This document shows positions 1 through 12,200 of a DNA stretch of 64,000 bases, piece after piece; positions within the stretch are counted from its first letter, which is position 1, and each line of letters opens with the position of its first letter. The notes beneath the pieces are model-generated. The model saw only the letters and a program-made list of their open reading frames with translations. It was not told where the DNA came from and made no database searches. The translations under genes were made by a program, and so were the position numbers. The stretch covers positions 27,169,280 through 27,233,279 of the forward strand of contig NC_083605.1 in NCBI RefSeq assembly GCF_029168945.1, in the 5' to 3' direction. The stretch is from Cannabis sativa. Its lineage: Eukaryota; Streptophyta; Magnoliopsida; Rosales; Cannabaceae.

Positions 1-23
1 ATTGTAAATTTTAAATAGAAAAT

Positions 24-29
24 TTTATT
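24..29 (-). promoter_or_regulatory. Possible polyadenylation signal of the kinase gene
   Basis: AATAAA on the minus strand, about 185 nt downstream of the TGA stop. It is a plausible distance for a plant 3' UTR, but the surrounding sequence is AT-rich. Confidence 0.25.
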
Positions 30-212
30 ATTTTGCCTGAAATATAGGGCATCAAGAAGACAAGCTTACTATACGTCATATATTGTTTTGATAATTTAGT
101 TTAGTGATCGCCATTTGGACATTGATCAATAATATATTTGTAATCTTGTTTTAATAACAACCATATAAATTAATTAATAAATGAACGAGTGGAGTATATA
201 TAATTGCTTGCT

Positions 213-290
213 TCACTTTGTATAAGGTGGTATGAATTGATCACCAAAGCGATGGAAATGCTCGTTTTCCCCTTCAAGAAGACGCACAAC
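213..290 (-). CDS. Exon 10 (residues 554-578 and stop): kinase C-terminus
   Basis: Acceptor ATAATCACAG at 291, then [19 protein letters not shown] and a TGA stop at 215-213. VVRLLEG is the counterpart of VLRILEG, which closes the kinase domain in this family. It lies 2.9 kb from exon 9. Confidence 0.8.
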   Translation of the reverse strand, partial: VVRLLEGENEHFHRFGDQFIPPYTK

Positions 291-3200
291 CTGTGATTAT
301 AAGAATATTGCAATAATTTATTAATTATTTATAATTTATTATAATGTAAAAATAAATTATTAATCAAAATAAGATAAACATGTATGATTATGATGTACAA
401 TATATAACAGTAATTATATACGTAATGTAATCAAATTGATGCAACACTCTACATTTAATTTTATCAAATTTGATGATAAATATAATCATTTTATTTGATA
501 GGCATTTTTATAAATAATATTAACCAAAGTTGGTTTCATCATGGTGAAGAATTAAACAATTTGGTTATGCTGGGAGTGTAAAAATGAATTGGTCATTAAT
601 TGATTAGCATGCCATTTAAAATATTAAAGTCTATTAACAAAAAAAAAAAAAAGAAATCCAATAATTTGCGTTAACTTGATCTGATTGAAAACTTGTAAGG
701 TAATTACATTTTGTTTGACCATTAAATTGCATAATATGGGTATCTTTCATCGTATTATATAATTGTATTATACAATATTATATTAAAATTTTTCATATTT
801 TTATATAATAGCTATATGCTAAATGTTAATTTATATTAAAATATTATATATTTAAATATATTTAAAAGTCAATATCAAATATAATATTATACAAAAATAA
901 ATGTAACATATAATACATTAATATAATTATACAATACAACATACCATTTAATATAATAATAGAATACAATATACTGTAATTACATGTAATTAGGAGTCAT
1001 AATTCTCATGATCTTCATAAAGTTGATGTATATTACTAAAAACTTTTAATTTGAAATATTAATTATTTATTTTCGCAATTACTAGCTATTAAGACACTAA
1101 AATTTCATGTGTAATTAATGTTATAAATTTAAATGTAATTTTAATCTAAAAATATAGTATAATTTAATTACTACTTTAGTACATAATTGCAAAACTTAGT
1201 CATTACTTAGTACTTTCAAACACGCCTTAGGATGATTACCAGAGATATTGTAGTTACCAATCAAGTAATTACTAAATAGTGTAATTTAATAACAGATAGG
1301 GCAATTACCAATTTAGTAATTACTAAATAGTAATGTAGTGCATTCAAAAAAAAAATAACAAAAAAAATAGTGTAATATAGGTGGCGTTTGGTAACACTTT
1401 TTTAATTAGTTTTGTGTTTTTAAAAGTAGAAAAGTGAAAATATTTTTCAAAAACATGTTCTATAAAACTATTTTTACTTTTCAATTTTATAATTAGAAAT
1501 TAAAATTTTAAAAACAAAAAAAATCACTTTCAATATTTTTTTAAACAGTTTTTTTTTCTTAATCAATCTTTTGGATTACGACCAGACCCGAACCCAAATC
1601 TCCTCCCCACGACCCTGGCGCTGAACCCGACTTTTGACTTGAACCCGAATCCGACTCCGGACCTAGACCCGACTTAAATAAAATTAAAAAATAAAAATGA
1701 ACTTTACAGAACACACTTGTGTTTTCAGTTTTTAAAATTTAAAAACAAAAGTGGTTACAGAACGCATTTTTGTTTTTCAAAAATAAATTTTTTAAAAACA
1801 AAAATTTGACTTTCATTTTGTGATTAAAAAATTAAAAAACAAAAGTATTACCAAACGACACCATAGTTGTTACCCAACATAATTATGCTTTTATCAAGTA
1901 TACTGCTTACATGTTAGAAAAGATCGAGTTAATAATTAGACAAGAAAAAATATACATTTATAATAACTAATTATTTAAAAATAATAATATTTCTGTGTAA
2001 TTATGTAGTCTAATTACCTCTGATTCTCCTGGGACTATCAGAATTGAAAAGTGTCATTAACATTTCTCAATTACCTCTAGTTAGATGAATAAATATTGTA
2101 AAATTATTTTGTGAAACAAAGGTCAGCTGAACAATTGTTAATTGCAATAAATTACAATTATTAATGCCCCTCAAAATGCATTCTTATTCTCATATCAAAT
2201 CTCTATTTAATCATGTATTTTGCATTCAATTTGCTTACTTCAAATTTATTATTAGATAATAAACGACTTGTTTATTCTTCTATATTTCTTCTTTTACTAC
2301 AATTTTTAAATCATATCCTAACCAGTGTAGTCCTACTATCAAAAAATCACCCTATTTATGAATTGATAAAGAAGGTTGTGTATATTATGGTCTTGCAAAG
2401 TTTGTGTGTTTGGTTAACTTCTAGTTCAATCTCACTTGGATGTTCATTAGACCATATTTAATATTTTTAGGTGTATTCAAATTTGATTCAATTATATATT
2501 AGATGTTATATTTTACCATCCACCGAATCAATTAATTTTAGTCATGCTACATTAAATCCGTTTCTATCCACTAAATATATTTCATGTATATCTATTGGAC
2601 TAGTTCAGATATATCTAGTATTTTAGACTGAATATTTTTTGATCAGATGATATCCATCTAATATTTTAGATCTGATAATTTGATTAGACTAGATTCATCC
2701 AATCTAAAAATAAATAAATAAGTAAAAATTTTATTTTTAACTTTCATATATACATATATGGAACACTTCTCAATAGGTATTAGCTATTGATGGGTACTAA
2801 ATAAATTTAACTATAAATATTAATTTTAAAAATATTAAAACATTAAATTTTTATCCAATGACAAATAATAAAAGAGAAATTTAAATTTCTATATTTAATT
2901 AACTACTTCATTATAACATAAAATCAAAAAGTAATTCTTTTTACACTACATAAAAAAAATATATTTATATAAAAAATATTTAAGTCAAATTAATTTTTTT
3001 TTTAAATATTGTTTTACCAAAGAATTTATTTTATTATTTTTTTTCAACGGATAGAACAACTTCACTCTATATAATGTAAAAGTAAAAAAAAAAAAAAAAT
3101 TAATCAATTAAAAAAAATATGAATAAAAACTCAAATTTTTTTAATATTATGTACGCATACGCATGTTAATGATCTATATTCTATAATTACCTCTCCTATA

Positions 3201-6200
3201 GACGGACGCATTTCAGGGCTTCCTTGTACACATGAGCTTGCAACTTTAGCCATACGGTATAATTCATTAGTATCATATGAATCACCAATTCGAGGATCAA
3301 TTAGTTCATGTAGTGCCAACTTGTAGATTATAGGTTGCGCCTGAGATTTTTTCATACAACAGATAGTAATTAAAAAATATATAGTTGCGAATAGAGAAAA
3401 AAAAAACAAATTGTTATTAGTGAATACTTTATGCTTCCATGAACTCACAATAGGAAAATACGTACCCATTGCCGTAGAGACTGTGTTTTTTCTTCACCAT
3501 CTACATCAAACACAACTTTGTGTCCTGATATTAGTTGCAACAAAACAATACCATATGCATATACGTCTGTTCTCACAGAAACCATGCCATTTTCTGCATA
3601 CTCTGGGGCAAGGTATCTGTATTTATCAGTGGCATTAATTATCTTCAAAATAGAAAAATAATGAATATTTTGTACTTGAAATATAAATCAAATTGAAGAA
3701 GCAAAGTTCTCACCCTAATGTACCAAGTATCCTTGTTTGCCATGAATAATCATCACTTGTTTTCCACTTTGCTAGCCCAAAGTCACCTAACTGGAGATTG
3801 CAATTAAAGAACTTGAATAATTTATTTAATAATCAAGAGAAGTTATGTAATATTATTTAAAGAGAATTGTACCATTGGAATAAAGTCATGCGTCAACAGT
3901 ATATTGCTTGGTCTCATGTCCCGATGAATTATGGGTCCTCCTCGACATTCTTCATGAAGAAAGCGCAGCCCTTTTGCAATCCCAATAGCAATAGCAAATC
4001 TTTGGTGCCATTCAAGAGGGCTGGCAGTTTCATCTTATGAAAGTAGTTTTATTTAACAAATTACAAAATGCAAATGCTACATTCAATTTAATGCATAACA
4101 CAATTTAAATTAAAAAGATTACTACTTACCAAATAAATGCCAATCAAGAGACTTGTTGCATATATACTCATAAACCAAAATATTGAATTTCTCCTTTGAA
4201 CAATAACCAAGCAGCATCACTATGTTCTTATGGCGTGCAAAACTTAAGACGTAAACCTCAGAATGAAACTCAGTAAATCCTTGATTGCTTTCTTCTTTAC
4301 GTACCTTTGCTGCAATGAGTTGTCCATCTTTAAGTTTACCTTTATAGACATGACCATATCCACCCTCTCCTAATAAATTTTCCTTGGCGAAATCATTTGT
4401 GGCTAACTGAATTTCAGAGTAATTGAACAACATAGCATCCTTGATATAGTACGTATCAGTCCTTGCTCCACAAATTGTGCACAAAAGTGGTGCTTCTGAG
4501 CATTTATGTCCGAATAGAACTCTCTCATATCGGCTATGTGTAGCTCTATAATTTATTAAGTAATTTGTATCTTGTTTGAAATGCATAACTGGATGAAAAT
4601 AAAATTCAATTATTATTTATGAAACAAATGTGGGAAATATTTTCTAATTCTTATTCATAAGAAGAATGAGTATATATATATATATAAATCAAACTCTAAA
4701 TTTCCTAAATAAAGAAAATGCAATAAATAAATATATATATATACAGTTAGAATGATAAATAATATATATAAACACTTATTTCTAGCTTAATTTCCTACAC
4801 TCCACCTCAAGCTAGATGATATATGCTAAATATTTCTAGTTTTGAGTTGAGTTCACTACAATCATGAAGATGGAGAGCTTTGATTAAGATGTCAGCATCT
4901 TGTTGCCCTAAGGAACAATGATATGGCCGGTCTTGTATTCAATTTCCTCACACATGAAATGACGATCAAATCGATATGTTTTTTCCTATTATGATGGACT
5001 TGATTCTTTACAATGGCTATGACTTATTCATTATCACAGAGAACATCAATTAAGCCTTCAAGCCCAATTTTGAGTTCATCAAGAAGATGTTTCAGCAATA
5101 TTCCTTTACAAATTCCATGAGCTAAGGCATGAAACTCTACTTTTGTACTACTATGAGCTACCACGTGTTGCTTCTTGTTGTACCAAGATACAAGATTTTC
5201 CAAATGTATGAGAGTATCCTGAAGTGATCTTTATCAGAAAAGGAACCACCCCAATCAGCATCAGTGTAGATTTTAAGAGCCTTTTAGAGAGTTTTCCTGA
5301 ACATTAGACCTATTTTAGGTGATCCCTTGAGGTACTTAAGAATCTGGTAGATAGCATCCATGTTTTTCTCAGAGGGATTACTAAGAAATTGACTAACACT
5401 AACAACAAAGCGTGAGTTAGGTAAATCAACTCTCCCACGAGACGTTGGTACCTTCCTCGATCAACTTTTATTCCATTTGTTTGAACTCCAAGTTTTGTAT
5501 TACGACCCATCGTTGTGTCAACTGGCTTGCACCAGATCATCCATGTTTCTTGTAAAAGGTTGAAAATATGTTTTTGTTGATTGAAGAAGATGTCAAGTCT
5601 CGATCTAGCTAATTACATCCCTAGGAAGTACCTTAATTGCTCTAGTTCCTGAATCTCAAATTCACTAGAGTGGAGCGATGCTTATGATGAGTAATTTCCT
5701 CCATTAAATTTCATGTAACCACGATTTCACCAACATAAACAATTAATATTGCTTGTCTTTCACCAGTTGAATAATTTATAACAAAGTGTGATTTGATTAG
5801 CAATGAGTATAGCCATCTCCCTTCAAAACTTTTGTTAACCTGTCAAACCAGGATTGAGAGGATTGTTTGAGGCCGTAGAGGGATTTCTTGATTTTTCACA
5901 CCTTTCCCTTAGTGAATTTTCCCTCAAATCCTAGAGGACTATCCATGTATACTTCTTTAATTAGGTCATTTTAAGAGAAGTATTCTTTTCTAGAATAAAG
6001 GCCAGTCATTATTCAATTAATAGACAAAAGAACTTAAATAGTTTATAACTTAGCAATAGGAGCAGACATCATTTTATAATAAATGCCATAATATTAGGTG
6101 AATCATTTCGCCACTAAGCGAGCCTTGAATCTTTCAATGCTTCCATCCACCTTATACTTTATATAAAAATTACATTTGTACCTAAATGTGCATTTTTTGA

Positions 6201-9200
6201 GAGGTAAATATGTGATGATCCATGTTTCATTCTTGTTAAGTGCACTAAGCTCTTCCGTTGTGGCAGAATTCTACTTAAAAATCTAAAGAGTGTCTTGAAC
6301 TATATTGGGAATCTGAACTTGGTCCAAGGAGGTGATAAAGGATCTATAAGTAGGAGATAAGTTTATGTAACTTAGATAATTGTGAATGGGTTGTTGAGTG
6401 TAAGAGTGTACCCCTTTCCTACGAGCAATGGGTATGCTCAGATCCTCTATCATATTTTCTTCCATAATAAATTTTGGTCTAGTATCTTCAAGGATGAATG
6501 GGACCGGATCACAATCTTTACCTTACTAAGTTTGCGTACTAGCTTGTTCAATGCTTGGGAGTTGCTTCTTTCTCCTTGTGTAAACATGGAATTCTTTTCT
6601 TGGGATATGGACAGGAGAACTTGGATGAAGATTTCGTGGCTGATTTGGCTCAATAGGGTGATTTGGAGTATGAGAAACATGAATTTCTTTGCTTAGGATA
6701 TGGATAGAAGGACTTGAAGAGATAGAATGAGAATTTATTGGCACAATTGAAAGATTTGAAGTATGAGTAACAGAAGGAGTTGGTATTATTTCTGTAAATA
6801 TTATGTTGTGAACTTGGAGGAGAAATAGATGAATGGTCAATGAGACAGACAAAGTCCCAATTTTACAGTTCTTGACTCTCGTTCTCTCCCTGAATTGTAG
6901 AATTAGCATGTATTAAGGTTTCTCTTCAAAGAAGTGACATCCATAGAGTGAAACACCTTCTTACAAAGAGGGCATGAGTATTTATAACCCTTCTTATTGG
7001 ATGAGTAGCCAAGAAGGATACGTTTGTTGGCGTGAGCATCAAGTTTGCTTCAGTTTAAGGAATAAACATTGACAAATTCAACACTAACAAAGACATAAAG
7101 GGAAATTTGAGACACAAGATAAGAGTTAGGATATGATTCAAGGAAGATTTGAAGCTAATTTTTGAACTTTAAGACTCTTGATGGCATTCTATTTATGAGG
7201 TAGGTAGCGATGACGACTACTTCACCCCAAGAACTTTTTGGAACATGTAATGAAAAGACTAAAATTAAGATACCTTATGAAAATGACGATTTTTGTGTTC
7301 GAACACACCATTTTGTTGTGGTATGTCAACACAGGAACTTTGATGAATAATCCCTTTTCATTACAAATATGGTCTGAGGATAGAATTAAAGAAGTCACAA
7401 GGATTGATAATTTTTAACACCTTTGTTTATTTGAAATTGGTTTTGGAAGATATAACTTGTTTCATACTTTTCTTTCATAAGAAATGTCCAACTAAGATCG
7501 CTATGATCATCTATTAGTAACAAGAACCAACACGCCCCCACTTATATTTTAAATTTTTCATGGTTCCCAAATATCCTTTTGAGTGAGTGAGAATGCATGA
7601 GAGGGTTCATGAGATCTTGGGACAAAATAGTGCTTAGAAAATTAAAAAATATCATACTTGAGAGACTGAGGATTTACATTGATAAATAAGGATGGAATAA
7701 TTATATGAGATACACGAAATTTAGATGACCTAGATGATAATGCCATAACATGATAGCACTAATTTTATTGGACTGATTTACTTAGGAAAGATATTAACCT
7801 TGGGTGAAAGATCATTAATTTCCATGGTTAAACATGGAGTTTTCAATTTTTAGCAGATAAAAGCCTTTACTGAACTCATCGTAGCTAATCATCTTCCCTG
7901 ATTCCGCATCTTGAAAAACATAAAATTGAGCAACAAACTTAGCTTCACAATAAAGATCTCTACTCAATTTTCTTACTGAGAGTATATTACAATCAAGCTT
8001 GGGAATGTAAATGACTTAATTTTAGACAAGACTTGCCGAGATCGTTATGGTTCGAATTCTATCAACTCTTGAACATAAGAAATCTACTATGTGAACAGTC
8101 TTTTCATTAGAGTGCTTGCTAAAAAAGAAAATAGTGATATGTCACCAGTCATATGGTTAAAAGTATCAGAATCCATAATCCAAGATGCATGAGAGGCTTG
8201 AATAACTTGAACTACATGAGTGTTGAATTGTCTTGCCACTAAAGTGATGGCTTTTATGGACATTTCTTCGGCTATAGATAGAGATAGTGAGAAAACAAGT
8301 GAAGAACCACATATGAAGTGAATAGAAAGAGAGGATGCCAGAAAAATGTCACCGGAGATGGAGAAGAACCACAAATGAAGCAAATTGAGAGAGATGACAT
8401 GGAGGATGTCATTAAAAATGGCCACGCATCTACATGCACCTGCATGTGGAGAAGGCGATAGCTATTGAAGGTGGGGCAGGAAACCCACCAGTAGCTTAGA
8501 TGGGGCACCAAGTTTACATGTTTTGTGGATAAGAGGTAGGACAAGCTCTTTGGGTCAGAGGTGAGAATAGAACACTCCTCAAAAGTAGTTTTTTTAGGAT
8601 AAAACTTCCAAAGTACCACATTCTAATATTTGAGAGAGGACTGAGAAAAGAAAATAACTTTTAAGGAGCTTTAAATGCTCTGATGCCATGAAAAAAAAAT
8701 GAGAGAAATATTTTCTAATTCTTATTCATGAGAAGAATGAGTATATATATACAAATCAAACCGTAAATCTCCTAGAATAAAATCTTGATTTTCTATCATT
8801 CAAGATTTTATTTTCATCCATGATATTTTTATTTTAGTTTTCTTGCCATTACTATAACATGCATTCATTGATTTTTATACCATTATATGTACGATATTAT
8901 ATCTATGTATAGGTGTAGGTATAGTTTTATACTTTATACAGAATGTCATAATTTTGTATACCTTCTTGATTTTGTTGTGTTAATTTGTCCGAAGATGAAG
9001 TCCCCAAGTTGCTGCTATCTGAGCTATGAATATGTCTACTACTTGATACAGGAACAGGCTTGGATAGAGATATAAAATTTTTGTGTTCTGTAATATCTTC
9101 ATCACTTTTATAAGCCTCAATTTTTACTATTTGTATTGATAAGCCATCTTGAATGAATGCCACCTTACAGGGTATCTGACTGGCATCACGCCTCATATCT

Positions 9201-12200
9201 AATCTCAAGTGCCTACAATTATATTAATTTTTATTTACATATAGTCTATTATAATAAATAAATAATAATAGATCACGAGTATAATTGAATTTCTATGAAA
9301 AATAAAACATATTATATATCTCATATGAAAATGAACAAACAGTTTGATATAAAAAATATAAAGGATAAATATTATTTTGGATCATGTGTTTTACAAAAGT
9401 TAATGGACCCTCTATTTTGTTAAATGACAAATTGGATCTAGTAATTTTTAAAATGGTACAAAATACTACCCTAATAATTTTTTTGTTAAAATAGGACTTA
9501 ATAATAACATGATCAAATATGTGTTATGACAAGACTGAGTATATTTTTTGTCTCTGTTCATGCTAAAAAATATTATCTTCAAGTTCGTTAAATTAAAAAA
9601 AAAATATCAAAAATTGAGTTTAAGAATTTTGTATTATTTTGGAAAATACAATATTTGATTTGTCATTTATTAAAATAGAGGGATAACTTTTGTAAATTAC
9701 AAAGTCGAAAATAATATTAACCCTTCAATATGGTCCTTTCTATAAAAAACATCGATAGTAGGATTATCTAAGTTGTGAGTTGTTCACTATTAAGATATTG
9801 TTAAGTTATTATATGTTTGTTGAGCAATTTGACAATATCAAGCTCTTATAATAATTATTATTGGAACTTAAGAACAGTCAAGTGCATAGTAAGTTATAAA
9901 GGTTAGTTTTTTATTAGGTAGCCATCTAATAGTTTTTTTAAACAAGTTATCTAATAGTTTTACCTTTCATTTAGGTACTTGATTAATTCAATAGAAGATT
10001 TTCTTCCCACTTCAATTAAAAGAATTTATGGTTTCACCTAAACACAAATAGTATGTGCAGAAACTTTACTATATTTATCCATACATAGGTAATATGTGTA
10101 AATAATTAAAGTGTGGGTGATAGTTAAGTATCTTATAGTTATATATAAAAAATTATCTTTACCTACACATAAATTTGGCAATAAATTTTTCCTATTTCAT
10201 TTTTTCTTTCTTTTGTGTAAAATTCTCACTTTCTTTTTCATGTGTTGGTAGGCTAGTGTGGCAATAAAAAAATTTCGAGCATATAATTGATGCGCCTAAA
10301 ATTTAATTAAACTACTACAAAAAAGCCTATTTTATAGTTTTAAGTGACACATAAAAAATTTGCACCAATTGAAAAAAATGACGTAATAAACATATATGCA
10401 ATTAGTAATATTTTTTTTTGTTAGTTACCAACAGATGCATAAGGTTGTATTCTTCGGTTGATGATGCTAACAAATAAAATTATTTTTTTAGCTTATGCGA
10501 CGGTTCTACACTGACACAAACTAAAAAAAATTACATGATCGAGCAGGCTCCTCCTCCACTTTCCTCATATCAACATACAAAAATTTAGATAAAATTTTTA
10601 GATCCAAAAAAATCAAAAATAAAACTACCACCTAAAATCCTCAAATCTACCTTGTCATTCCTATCCTCAAATCCACCACTTGCAAAGAAGATAAAAAAAC
10701 AAGAAATAAAATTAAAATGAAGAAATAAAATAACTAAAAAAAAAGAAAGAATCTTACCTCGTGATCTCTATTTTCTCACTAGTAGCTGGAAATTTTAAAA
10801 ACTTTGTTTGCTCACAAATTCGAGATAAAGATATAGCAAGAAAGAGAGGGAAGAGATTGTGGGATAGAGATCAAGAGAGATTGCGACTGTGATGAAGACA
10901 ACAAGAGAGAGGCGGTATTAGTTTTGTGGGATCGTTTTGTTCATTGGCGGCCAGTCTTCATCGTGGTTGGAGAAAAAAGATATATATATATATCTATATA
11001 TATATAGAGAGAGAGAGAGGCGTTTTGTGTGGTTTATATGTTATTAGGGTTAATTTGAGCTTCGGGCTATATTTATTATGGGCCTTTTTTATTAATATTG
11101 TGTCAGTTTATAATCGATGAAAATAAAATTGTGTTTGGTATAAACTAATATAATGTATCATCAGTTACCAACTGACGCAAAAATTTAGAGACCACCATAA
11201 ACATAAGTTTTGGGCTTTGATCATTAGGTTGATCGACACAAAACACCTATTTTGTAGAAATATTTTTACAAGACTTAAGCTTTACATATATTATTTTATG
11301 TGTGGAGAAGATATTTTTTTTTTCATTCTTTTTAATAATCCTTTAAGCGATTTATTTAATTAATAGTTATAGTTGAATAATATTGTATCTTTAGTATTTT
11401 AATTGTTTATTATATAGCATACTAGAAATCTTATAACAAAATGGGGACTATTGTAGGGATGGTGCTAAGGCACTTAAGAATATTGGGATTATCCAGAGTA
11501 TTTAGTTATGACCATTTTACCTCTAAATTTAAATATTACTTGGTGATAAAGTAAAGACATTATGGTAAATTGCCATATAAGTTTTTATTATCCAACTTTG
11601 TGGATTTTGTAGTAAATAGAATAATATATGCTGATTTTTGAAGATGTTTTAAGAGATTAAAAAAGATAAATAAATTTAAAAATTCGTTCTCTCTCCAAAC
11701 ACACTATCTCTGTCTTTTGTTCAGTCACAAGGAAACTCTAAAGAAAACACAATATATATACTTATATATCAAAGCATCTTCATCATTTTTGTAAGGAATT
11801 CAGCTAGGTATTTCTTAACGCTAAAAAGTGACCAATATCAGCTCACTAGATTGGCGGGAATGAATAAGTTGTTAAGCAATAAATAAGAGATACACACAAA
11901 ATTTATAGTAGTTCACCCCCTATGTCGCGATAGTAATAGAACTACGTCTACTTCGAGTTTTTATTTCTCACGGGATGGTAATTACAGTAATAGACTAAGT
12001 ATAAGAAACTCTAAACTCTAGAGAGAGAAAGTCTAGAGAGAGAAGACTGACCTTGTGGGTGTAGTTTTTTGAATGTGAAAATGAGCTAAGGGAGCTCTCA
12101 TTTTATAGGTGAAGGAGGCCCAAAAGAATAAGAGATAAAATTCAAATAAAGTTTTTTCTAGCGTTGGTGATTTAATGGTGAGAATTGGCTTTTGATGGTG

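Larger units (their letters stand above)
4629..8778 (-). mobile_element. Ty1/copia retrotransposon G, decayed, in intron 4
   Basis: On the minus strand the order is LTR (8778-8700), PBS, remnants of gag/protease, integrase and RT, a purine tract just inside 4800, then the LTR at 4799-4629. The PBS TGGCATCAGAGC (8688-8677) differs by one base from the initiator-Met tRNA complement. Recognisable pieces include a protease-like [15 protein letters not shown] near 8190-8150 and an RT C-terminal piece near 5540-5310. Many stops and shifts show it is dead. It is oriented with the host gene. Confidence 0.75.

Noticed and set aside
3131..3190. Continuation of exon 9 to the stop at 3131 as the true C-terminus
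   Set aside because: It lacks the closing VVRLLEG helix. The GAG/GTAATT donor and the exon at 213-290 supply it in frame.
3617..3648. Upstream extension of exon 8 (open frame starting MKIINATDK)
   Set aside because: It would break the family's GT-x-GYLAPEY continuity. The AG at 3617 with the donor at 3713 restores it exactly.
10926..11120. 64-codon frame with IYIYIYIY and ERER runs
   Set aside because: The repeats are translated AT and AG microsatellites.
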